NCBI GenBank assembly: GCA_949317995.1
Contig: OX439052.1
Location: 43,334,599 to 43,398,598 of the forward strand
Direction of reading: 5' to 3'
Source of the DNA: Acholoe squamosa
Taxonomy: Eukaryota > Annelida > Polychaeta > Phyllodocida > Polynoidae
Length of the DNA stretch: 64,000 nucleotides
The position numbers were made by a program, and so were the translations under genes. The notes under the pieces were generated by a model. That model searched no databases and was not told where the DNA came from. It saw only the letters and a program-made list of their open reading frames with translations. Positions 50,938-59,593 of the stretch are shown here, one piece after another (the first letter of the stretch is position 1; each line of letters begins with the position of its first letter).

Positions 50938-51054
50938 AGATTTGTAAACCAGGGGTTAGTAGTAGAAGGCCCCTTATCTTATCTCTTATCTCCGATCTTC
51001 TAACAACTCCTCCCGACTGACCACCAATCCTCAGGTACTGTGTCAATCTCATTT

Positions 51055-51112
51055 GGTCGGAATGATGCATGAATGTAGCTTGGTGAGTTACTCACCTGTA
51101 TGAATTCATATT
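51055..51112 (+). repeat. palTTAA module D fragment
   Basis: GGTCGGAATGATGCATGAAT, GTAGCTTGGTGAGTTACTCA, CCTGTATGAATTC. Confidence 0.6.
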
Positions 51113-51201
51113 GGGGAAAAGGAAGCTACATATGTCATAAATTCACACAAGGATTATCAAATGCCTTATTGAACAAGTAATCAATGGATAATTCATGACG
51201 A

Positions 51202-51270
51202 GTGTGTGTTAGTGAAGGCTAATTACACGAGGCCATAGGCCGAGTGTAATTAGCCTTTGCTAACACACAC
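51202..51270. repeat. 27-bp-arm hairpin
   Basis: GTGTGTGTTAGTGAAGGC plus TAATTACAC at 51202-51228 is complemented by 51244-51270 with two adjacent mismatches; loop 15 nt. Confidence 0.85.
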
Positions 51271-51325
51271 AAGTCGCCTTCCCGGGGTTTTGTATCATAT
51301 CCAGACGTGGTTCGAACCAGGCATT

Positions 51326-51396
51326 TCCCTGTGGCGCACTGCATAGGGAGTTGGACTAGGGATCTTAGGCTGCAGGTTCGAGCCCTGCCCTGGTCA
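51326..51396 (+). mobile_element. tRNA-related sequence (SINE head or tRNA pseudogene)
   Basis: TGGCGCACTGCATAGG (51332-51347) resembles a pol III A box and GGTTCGAGCCC (51375-51385) a B box, 28 bases apart. GTTGGACTAGGGATCTTAGG would occupy the anticodon arm, and the flanks do not form a clean acceptor stem. So this is tRNA-derived, not a functional tRNA. A second B-box-like GGTTCGAACC lies at 51309-51318. Confidence 0.5.
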
Positions 51397-51454
51397 AGAC
51401 TATCATGGGTTTTAACATGTAACATATGACATGGAAGGACATGAGAGGCGTGTG

Positions 51455-51509
51455 GGTTATCCATGGATAACCGCATGGCGTGCAGGTTATCCATTGATAA
51501 CCGCACGCC
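51455..51509. repeat. Two adjacent palindromes sharing GGTTATCC..GGATAACC
   Basis: GGTTATCCATGGATAACC (51455-51472) is a perfect 18-bp palindrome. 51477-51509 (GGCGTGCAGGTTATC / GATAACCGCACGCC) is a longer hairpin with one bulge. GCGTG words link them. Confidence 0.8.
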
Positions 51510-51796
51510 TTACAAAATTGATGTTACAGCCTACAGGGTGTGCAATATCGACAGGTATGTGCATGGGAATATCCAGCAAAAAGCACTGAGCAACCCAGAA
51601 ATCGTGGTATAATGCTTTTTAATGCACTTGTTATCGCCATTTAAAGGGTTATGGTATAGGAGTGATGGTGCGGGTAGAAGTGCCATTGGGCATGTTCCAT
51701 TGTGTAGGCACGTACAGCCTTGGGTGCAGGGGGGGGGCAGGAATGGATGTCCTTATTGTATATTGTGAGTATATATGTATACTTCAAGACTTGTTC
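51510..51796. other. No gene or repeat recognised
   Basis: One poly-G run near 51730. Otherwise ordinary. Confidence 0.4.
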
Positions 51797-52038
51797 TTAA
51801 CCATTTAAGGGCTGCTGGTGCATTAATGCATCATGCTCAAGGTGTCATGAGGTATGATTATAGCCCTGGTGAGTAACACGCCAGGCTACATTCATGTATC
51901 AGACCCACCCTATGGGGTCGATACACTCCTGGAGGGTCGGCATGATGCTCCAATGAAGTGCTGGCGAGCACTTGCCAGCACTTCATTGGAGCATCATGAC
52001 GACTACTGGGCATGACGCACTCCTGCGTTTAGCGGCCC
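51797..52038 (+). repeat. palTTAA element, complete left end
   Basis: TTAACCATTTAAGGGCTGCT start; order A, D, C, B with hairpins GCCCTGGTGAGTAACACGC and CAATGAAGTGCTGGCGAGCA / CTTGCCAGCACTTCATTGG; right end TAGCGGCCCTTAAAGG. Confidence 0.8.
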
Positions 52039-53078
52039 TTAAAGGCTTTTATTGACAGATAACACCTACCCGGGGTATCTTACAGATATTTGGCCTTATC
52101 CCCTGGACTACCAGATTCAAATAGATTACAACTTAATTGTAAAATTTTATATTCTATATCTCTCATGTGTCTATTCTTCTATGCACACCGCAAACATTAT
52201 CCTGTTATCCAATTCAAGCGCTGATTTTTTTCTTTTCTTTTCTTTTCATGGTTCAATAGGCCGTCTCTCAGATATCATTTGCTTGTGATCCGTGTGCGCA
52301 TTTAACTTTGAAATTTCAGAAGAGAAAATCGTGAAAATACTAAATCATTTGGGAATATCTAAGTCATAAGCAGACCAAATGTGGTGGAAAACTCTAGTAC
52401 CAGTAATTACGGGGATATTTGGTTGTCAGTATGATACATAGACATGATTATAATATTATCAAGCTTATACCAGGGTAAAGAAACAATAACAGCCAACCAT
52501 ACAACAATACCCTCCCTTGTCTACAATAATTCTTCAAAAGTTTGGCCAAAAATTGTTAGAAACGCGTTTTTGACTCTATCTGAATGCAAAGTAACCACCC
52601 TTTACAAAGATGTGAAAAACAATTACTTAGGCCAATCAAAAGAAATAAAAATCGAAATTCTCATCACTGCACTCTTTTGGAAATCAGTACTCGAGAATTC
52701 TTCTACTATTTGGATTTTTTTATGGCAATGTACTAATAAACGGAGAAAGATATTCCATTCCTGTATCAGGAAGTTAATGAAACCATTTTGACTATTTTAA
52801 GAAGTTACTGATAGCTACTATTTTAGTGCTCTTTTGTTTTTTTACCCACTAATAGCTGCGGTGCATAGATAGAAATAGGGTCTTTCAATACCCATTGGGC
52901 CCTGCCTTACACATGACGTGCACCTTATTCGTGAGAATTAACCACACTGCCGTGTAATATCCTGTGTTCCACTGTCCTATATAGAGTATCCTACAGTATT
53001 ATGTTTTTTGTGGTAGATGTTTTTGGCATAAAATGGCAATATTAACCAAAATAGGACAACCATAGGACCACATATATA
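52039..53078. other. AT-rich segment, no gene recognised
   Basis: A 115-codon frame (52444-52791, +) is the longest non-repetitive one in the window. It encodes a Lys/Asn/Ile-rich peptide with no motif I recognise, and its length is unremarkable in AT-rich DNA. CTTATTCGTGAG near 52925 echoes the AAGCCGCACC family. Confidence 0.4.
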
Positions 53079-53090
53079 CCATGGTAGCGG

Positions 53091-53270
53091 CGGGCTTCCC
53101 TAGCCCACTTAAAAGGGTCTATATTTCCTCTTAACTATCCCCTCAGGATGTGTGTGGTGCACATATGCGCGGGCACTGACACATTCCTCTGTGAAATTGT
53201 GTAATGTAGTTCTCGCCATGAATATGAACTTAGCTGTTGAAATGGCGTTAAACATCTATTACTCACTCAC
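53091..53270 (+). mobile_element. SINE-like retroposon, type A tail, with 11-13-bp target duplication
   Basis: CGGGCTTCCCTAGCCCACTT through GCCATGAATATGAACTTAGC and GGCGTTAAACATC to ACTCACTCAC. CATGGTAGCGG at 53080-53090 and 53271-53281 is the exact duplication. The insertion is upstream of the F2 block. Confidence 0.88.
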
Positions 53271-53276
53271 CATGGT

Positions 53277-53620
53277 AGCGGATTGTCCAATGGGCCTGGC
53301 CATTGCTGAAGCTGGTTACCAGCGGTTGTCACTGATAACAGTTATCAGTTGGATACCAACTTCCCCCGCGAGGTCTGCAGTGAATAGTTGGGATTACTTC
53401 ATTGGCTGAAAATTGATCCCACTAAGTCGGTATACTAACCCAGTGGGATATATTTATATAATTTATTAGCCAATGAGATAATTCCGTTCATCCAGCGCAG
53501 ACATTTTAGGGTGCATTACATAGCACCTGGTACCCATAATGCTGGCTGTTATCAGTGCTAATCTCTCATCAAGCAATGATGCCCCTCACTATGAAACCTG
53601 CAACCTCAGTATAAGCTACA
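53277..53620. repeat. F2 element with both arms (large inverted repeat)
   Basis: Left arm (CCAATGGGCCTGGCCATTGC, GCTGGTTACCAGC, CACTGATAACAGTTATCAGT, CTGCAGTGAATAGTTGGG, ATTGGCTGA) and right arm (TTAGCCAATGAGATAATTCC, GCACCTGGTACCC, GCTGTTATCAGTGC, CAAGCAATGATGCCC) are diverged inverted copies. The solitary F2 pieces elsewhere correspond to single arms. Confidence 0.7.
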
Positions 53621-53654
53621 TCCTTTAACACCCGGAGCATGCAAATTACCGCAA

Positions 53655-53999
53655 CAGGCCTAGGTCAGTCATTTCTGAAACCTCCCCTGGCGGGAGGGTG
53701 ATGTGGACAGAGGCAGTGGGGCTCTAAACCTCTGGGTAATAGAGAGTGACAGAGGAATTTCTCAAAGCCACAAGAAAATTTTACAAAAAAAATCTAAAAC
53801 AAATCAGGAATTTAAACTTGAGGAAATGTAGAAAAAAATAATAATCAGCCTACTTAGTAATAGAAATTACCTCTTTAAGATACATCTATGGTCATAGATA
53901 ATGATTATAGATTTCCCTATGCTGTATAAATAGAAAGACAGGACCTGGTCCTATCTTTATGCAGGATAAATGAAAGAATTTCAACTCAACTCAACTCAA
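53655..53999 (+). repeat. Direct repeat R, copy 2, with (AACTC)n tail
   Basis: 53655-53880 matches copy 1 (50.69 kb). Beyond it are TGCTGTATAAATAG, AGACAGGACCTGGTCCT (short palindrome) and a tail TTTCAACTCAACTCAACTC. A short oligonucleotide tail suggests the 3' end of a retroposon; copy 1 would then be 3'-truncated. Confidence 0.65.
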
Positions 54000-54050
54000 T
54001 AATTGCAGACCCCGCTACCCTTTATTTATGACGACACTAATCACCATATG

Positions 54051-54217
54051 CAGTGGCGGATTTAGAGGGGGGCGGGGGCGTCCGCACCCCCCCCTTTTCC
54101 TAGTACTGAAGAGTTTAACTACATATTTCGAATCCCAAAATTTTCCCCCAAAAAAGGGGTTCGCCCCCTCCTTTTGGGCCGCGCCCCCTCCTTTTCCAAA
54201 TCCTTGATCCGCCACTG
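54051..54217 (+). mobile_element. MITE of the CAGTGGCGGAT family, best copy
   Basis: CAGTGGCGGATTTAGAGGGG at the left and AAATCCTTGATCCGCCACTG at the right; 167 bp, with GGGCCGCGCCCCCTCC inside. ATG adjoins both ends and may be a short target duplication. Confidence 0.8.
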
Positions 54218-54302
54218 ATGATATGACGTTTAGAAAGGGGGAGTTCAGCTTTAATTATAGGGAATAATTCTATCAGGGTCTGTGAGGGTGCTCTAATTAC
54301 TA

Positions 54303-55204
54303 CACTGCAAAAATGGTGTTTAGATTTTAAACATGTTTAGGTCTAAACATGTTTAAAATCTAAACATATACGTCAGTCAGGTGTATCATCAACTGCACAT
54401 TTAGGAAAATAACACCTTTATTCTAAATACATAAACATTTTTGCTAAACATGTTCAGACGTTTAGAGTTTAAACAGTTGAATATTAGGTGTTTAGATTTA
54501 AACATCAATATGTTTAGATACTTGGATGTCAAATCCACACCAGGTAGCAGCACTAACTCTGAATGGACCATCTGCGCACAGTTATAATCAATTGTTGTGA
54601 CAAATATCCCCAAACTCCTTGTTTATCATAATGTCATTTTATTTGATGTTATGAAAATAGACACAACAATAGAAAATTAACTAAATTCAACTTACACCAC
54701 CATCATTACCATAAAATAATCAATGAGCTCCATAACTTACACCTATGTCATGTTATTTTGTAAAGTATAAAGCAATGTCCTTCCTGCCAAACTGTTGTAA
54801 TTTCTCAAGTCTCCTATTCTAATGCAGTGTGTACATATATATGTATATAGCTGTGGCTGACATCTTTGGAGACTTTGCAGTGTAAATACCTGCTGATGTC
54901 CTCCAGTAAATGAGAAAACAAACAAAAGATATTCCTTTATTTTTTTTTTAACAGATACATGTCTGCAAACCCTTACTTCCCACCAAATCACTTAGACATC
55001 TAAACACAAAAATTCATAAACATCTAATCGAAAAATTTCATCGATATCTAAACACAAATTTTCAACCTAAACACCTAGATTTCTAAACACTTGAGCTAAG
55101 CACATTGTTTGGCTAAACATGTTTAGGAAATTAATGTGATTACAAAAACGTTGCAAGAATATGTTTAGAATTGTGTTTAGGTTCTAAACACCATTTTTGC
55201 AGTG
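54303..55204. mobile_element. 0.9-kb MITE with TA target duplication (Tc1/mariner-like)
   Basis: TA-CACTGCAAAAATGGTGTTTAG at the left and the exact complement ending CAGTG-TA at 55206 (23-bp match including TA). Within about 200 bp of each end TTTAGATTTTAAACATG / CTAAACAY words are repeated many times in both orientations. TA duplication is diagnostic of Tc1/mariner-type insertion. No transposase. Confidence 0.85.
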
Positions 55205-55317
55205 TACACTAAATTAATGCATATTGAGGCAGGCGATGAAATGCTAAGCAGTAATTTCTCAGATGAGTCTAATGTAAAGGGGTTAGTCTGGACCCATTTC
55301 ATCCGTAATATCATGAT

Positions 55318-55790
55318 GCGCTGCTTGTCAGTTAGCAACACTCTGGTGTTGCATCATGCCGATCTTGCAGGAGTGTATTGATCAGATTAGCATGATGCAG
55401 CAGTGTTGCCAAAATGACGTAGGGCCTTAGGACGCAGGCAAGAATAGCCTGGCATGATCTGAGCTTTCTAATGGTGAAAAATTTTTTCAAATCGCCCAAT
55501 TAGAAGCGAAGACCGGGCAATATTTGTAAAATTGTTCTATCCACAGTTTTTCCACAGTATAAAACAAGTTATAATGCATTTTGTACAAGTAACTTGAAAT
55601 TCCAATATCACATGGCCTGCGTGAGAGGAAAATGGCCTGCATAAGATGGCTAGACGCAGGCCACCTTGGCCTGCGTGAAGAAAAAGATTTCGGCAACACT
55701 GATGCAGGAATGCATTACTGGTGAGTTACTCCCCAGAACTGCAATGATACATCATCGCAATTGTGCATTGATACACTAGTTTGCAACCTT
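55318..55790 (+). repeat. palTTAA element interrupted by a MITE
   Basis: GCATCATGCCGATCTTGC and TTAGCATGATGCAG before 55401. ATGCAGGAATGCATTACTGG, GAGTTACTCCCCAG and GATACATCATCGC after 55702. Confidence 0.6.
55401..55701. mobile_element. 301-bp MITE with CAGTGTTGCC ends and ATGCAG target duplication
   Basis: CAGTGTTGCCAAAAT and ATTTCGGCAACACTG are inverted with one mismatch. ATGCAG is present at 55395-55400 and 55702-55707. Inside, ATGGCCTGCGTGA and GCCTGCGTGAAG-like words recur (55611, 55631, 55660, 55669). Confidence 0.8.
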
Positions 55791-55847
55791 TAAGACTTGA
55801 AGGGTATGTATAGACCAATATATAGTGTAGCTAGGTCTATACATACC

Positions 55848-55848
<1 letters not shown>

Positions 55849-55930
<82 letters not shown>

Positions 55931-55948
55931 GATATATATTGGTCTATA

Positions 55949-56017
<69 letters not shown>
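55849..56017. repeat. Two long (TA)n tracts around a central island
   Basis: (TA)n at 55849-55928 and 55954-56017. The island reads CCGATATATATTGGTCTATA and CATGCC. The preceding sequence also has AGGGTATGTATAGACC / GGTCTATACATACCCT, an exact 16-bp inverted pair (55801-55816 and 55832-55847). Confidence 0.9.
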
Positions 56018-56019
<2 letters not shown>

Positions 56020-56057
56020 GATAGCAGAACCGTTAGATTATCACCTCCCTAGGGTGC

Positions 56058-56112
56058 GCATGATGCATGGATGTAGCCCTGGCGAGTAACTCACCTAAGG
56101 TACATTCCAAGC
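56058..56112 (+). repeat. palTTAA module D fragment
   Basis: GCATGATGCATGGATGTAGC, CCTGGCGAGTAACTCACC. Confidence 0.6.
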
Positions 56113-56488
56113 TGGCCCCATCTAAACCACTACCGTGAGTCGTCGCTGGCTATCATGGATATTGGGTAAAAGTAGTTCTGGCTGCTGGTTGCTGTAGTGG
56201 TGAGATGTAAGCAGGAATGTGTGTAGTAATCTTCCCCACAAAATGGGGACCCATAATGCCTAAACGTGAAAGAGGTATTTCCTAGAATGCATCTTGGGCG
56301 AGATTGGGTACATTCATGGTTTGTTGGATTAATAGATTAAATCATAGACCGGTACTTAAAGGGTTAATGTGTGAGTAAGCTGAACTAAGGCAGTGACATT
56401 TAATTCTGCTGATTCCCGTCATTCTACAATATATCACACATGACGGGGACAAGCATAATTATGGATGTAAGAAAGCAGTCTGTGAGGG

Positions 56489-56751
56489 TTAGCCCTTTAA
56501 GGGGTCGCTATTTCAGGAGTGCATCATGCCCATTGGTCGTCATGATGCACCAATGGACTGTGGTGTATATACTCACCAGCACTTCTATGAGTGCATCATG
56601 TCAACCCTCTGGGCATATAATTATCTATCCTCAAGGGTTAGCATGATGCATGAGTGTAGCCCTGGTGAGTTACTCACCAGGGCTACACTCATGCATCATG
56701 ACGACCAATGGGCATGGTTTATCAATACACTCTTGGTCTTTAAAGGGTTAA
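56489..56751 (+). repeat. palTTAA element with a 59-bp perfect palindrome
   Basis: TTAGCCCTTTAAGGGGTCGC start, modules A, B, C, and an intact module D at 56642-56700, where 29-bp arms pair without a mismatch around one base. Right end GGTCTTTAAAGGG-TTAA (56748-56751). Confidence 0.85.
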
Positions 56752-56936
56752 AGACTATGTAATACATCATGCCCGTTGATGATAATGATGCTTTCATGCT
56801 GGCTCTACAGGGTCGATACACTCTCAAAAGGTCTTCACGATGCACTAATGCAGACTGACCAGCACTTCATTAGTGCATCCTGACGACCAAGGGACATGAA
56901 CCTGGAGGCATCATGCGGCCCGGGGGGGGGGGGTTA
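56748..56936 (+). repeat. palTTAA element, adjoining the previous copy
   Basis: Starts at the shared TTAA; CATCATGCCCGTTGATGA, module C, GACCAGCACTTCATTAGTGC, ATCATGCGGCCC, then a poly-G run at the right end. Confidence 0.7.
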
Positions 56937-57049
56937 GAAGAAGGCTGCCAAATGCATACCTTAGCACTGTTAAACAAAGTGAACACTGAGCAGCAGATTG
57001 TAGACTGGACTTGTGTGGAATTTTCATCTATCACTCTCAAATAATACCC

Positions 57050-57054
<5 letters not shown>

Positions 57055-57120
<66 letters not shown>

Positions 57121-57196
57121 CTCTGAGTCTGCCTGTCTAGCTGTCTCTCTCTCTATCTTCTTCTCTCTCTCTCTGGGCCTCTCCTTTTTTAGTCTA

Positions 57197-57256
<60 letters not shown>

Positions 57257-57322
57257 TCTCTCTCTCTTAGTCCCTCTCCCTCCCCGGCCCCCTCTCTCTC
57301 TCTCCCTCTGAGTCTGTCTGGT

Positions 57323-57373
<51 letters not shown>

Positions 57374-57375
57374 GA
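57055..57375. repeat. Compound (CT)n / (GT)n / (CT)n microsatellite
   Basis: CT tracts at about 57055-57125 and 57275-57370 around a GT tract of about 28 units (57199-57254). A serine/leucine/valine frame of 150 codons is a by-product. Such tracts can adopt triplex and Z-DNA forms. Confidence 0.95.
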
Positions 57376-57844
57376 GTATCTATCTGTAGTAGTCTATCTG
57401 TCTCTCTTTTTTTTTGTCTTTCTCTCTACGGGAGGGGTGAGCCCTGGCGAAAATTTAGTGTGATTCCCATTACTCACATGAATTGATGAGATGTGCATTT
57501 CACGTGAAAATCAGGCCCGTATATAACGCACAGTTTCATGTTATTTTCTTGTGCGTATTTTACGCTAAACATGTGAAAGAATTCAAGAATTCATGAGAAA
57601 TCTGAACCAGATTCTCACCAGATTTTCTTTTGTTAAAGTGGTAAAAAGCTCGTTCCTTGTTTCCAATGGGGTGAAGACTTAAAACTCGTCTACATTGGCG
57701 TAGTCAGCACATTTACATTCTAATGCCATTAAAACAGTGAGTTGTACCTATAGAGATAATTATCAAGATGAGACCCCCTTATCAACCCGCTATAATCCCA
57801 TTATGTGTACCTCATTATAGACTTATTGCTGTTCATTCTTAAGA
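57376..57844. other. No gene recognised
   Basis: Ordinary sequence with a perfect CATTCTTAAGAATG palindrome near 57835. Confidence 0.4.
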
Positions 57845-58030
57845 ATGAACGGCTATAGGAGGGGACCCATTCTTAAATACAAGCTCTCATAGTGGTGCTT
57901 CCTCGCTCTCCATGTATAATCCTCTCATAGGTACAGTATTGAGTATGCCTATACCTGGATTAAAATCTGCAAATCAGTCAAGCATAGAAGTGGTGGCAGT
58001 GGTGGTGTTAGTGGACCTGTTATTGTAGAC
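57845..58030. repeat. Left inverted arm enclosing two tandem arrays
   Basis: GTGGTGCTTCCTCGCTCTCC, ATGTATAATCCT and ATGCCTATACCTGGATTAAA are complemented at 61440-61640 by TTTAATCCAGGCATAGG, AGGATTTTACATGGAGAGCG and AGGAAGCACCAC. The order is preserved over roughly 130 bp, then a GTGGTG-rich continuation matches CACCAC at 61450. Confidence 0.75.
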
Positions 58031-58234
58031 CCTGGGGACAGTGGTGGTAGCCCTGGACACCAGGCAGAGCCATGGTATATAGTATATAGAGCCCCCCCCC
58101 CACCCACCTCTGAATGGTGGTGGTGGCTGTGCTCCTGGGGTGGCCCCATACCTGCCTGGCACCACCTCCCCCAGCACCATGTGGTTCTCTTCTGCTGGTG
58201 GTGCGTTTCTCAGCACCACTGACTATTAACCCAC
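57985..58234. repeat. GTG/GGT-rich segment
   Basis: Irregular GGTGGT and CCTGG words; overlapping minus-strand frames here are composition artefacts. Confidence 0.6.
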
Positions 58235-59515
58235 TAAAGGCCACCTACATGTGTATTTATGTATACATGTACACATAAGTATGATGCACTTTTTTAGGAG
58301 TTTTAAGTGGCATGATGAATTGATGCACATTTAAACCTTTATGGATGGCATGATGCATTGATGCACACTTAGACCTTTATGGATAGCATGATGTATTGAT
58401 GCACACTTAACCCCTTAGGGATGTATTGATGCACACTTAACCCTTTATAGATGGCATGATGCATTGATGCACACTTAACCTTTAGGGATAGCATGATGCA
58501 TTGATGCACAATTAAACCTTTATGGATGGCATGATGCATTGGTGCACACTTAGACCTTTATGGATAGCATGATGCATTGATTCACACTTAACCCTTTATA
58601 GATGGCATGATGCATTGATGCACACTTAACCCTTTATAGATGTATTGATGCACACTTAACCCTTTGTAGATTGCATGATGCATCGATGCACTCTTAACCC
58701 TTTATGGATGTATTGATGCACACTTAACCCTTTGTAGATTGCATGATGCATTGATGCACACTTAACCTTTAGGGATAGCATGATGCATTGATGCACAATT
58801 AAACCTTTATGGGTGGCATGATGCATTGGTGCACACTTAGACCTTTATGGAGAGCATGATGCATTGATTCACACTTAACCCTTTATAGATGTATTGATGC
58901 ACACTTAACCCTTTGTAGATTGCATGATGCATCGATGCACTCTTAACCCTTTATGGATGTATTGATGCACACTTAACCCTTTGTAGATTGCATGATGCAT
59001 TGATGCACACTTAACCCTTTATGGATATCATGATGCATTGGTGCACACTTAGACCTTTATGGATAGCATGATGTATTGATGCACACTTAACCCCGTTAGG
59101 GATAGCATGATGCATTGATGCACACTTAACCCTTTATAGATGACATGATGCATTGATGCACACTTAACCCTTCATGAATAGCATGATGCATTGATGCACA
59201 CTTAACCCTTTAGGGATGTATTGATGCACACTTAACCCTTTATAGATGGCATGATGCATTGATGCACACTTAACCCTTGAGGGATGGCATGATGCATTGA
59301 TGCACACTTAACCCTTTATAGATTGCATGATGCATTGATGCACATTTAACCCTTCATGGGTGGCATGATACATTGATTTACACTTAACCCTTTAGGGATG
59401 GCATGATGCATTGGTGCACACTTAACCCTTTGTGGATGGCATGATGCATTGATGCACAATTAACCCTTTATGGGTGACCTGCTACATTGATGCACACTTT
59501 AAGCATTATAATTAA
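58235..59515 (+). repeat. 38-bp tandem array (about 30 units) from palTTAA ends
   Basis: The unit contains GGCATGATGCATTGATGCAC and ACTTAACCCTTTATAGAT. It thus joins a palTTAA module A arm to the CCCTTTA terminus. Some units lack the GCATGATGC half (for example near 58420, 58638, 58703). Higher-order blocks recur, e.g. the pair at 58640-58760 and 58880-59000. Confidence 0.9.
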
Positions 59516-59593
59516 CCATGACAAAATAAATCACCACGGCTATGCCATGCTTAACTGATTTCCTTAATCCATCAAATACACGCCTCCTAGTTG

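Noticed and set aside
51326-51396. Functional tRNA gene
   Set aside because: A and B boxes are present, but I could not form a consistent acceptor stem and anticodon arm.
52444-52791. 115-codon frame as a possible gene
   Set aside because: AT-rich composition, no recognisable motif, no splice or promoter signals; frames of this length occur by chance in 64 kb.
57011-57463. 150-codon serine/leucine-rich frame
   Set aside because: Translation of (CT)n and (GT)n tracts.
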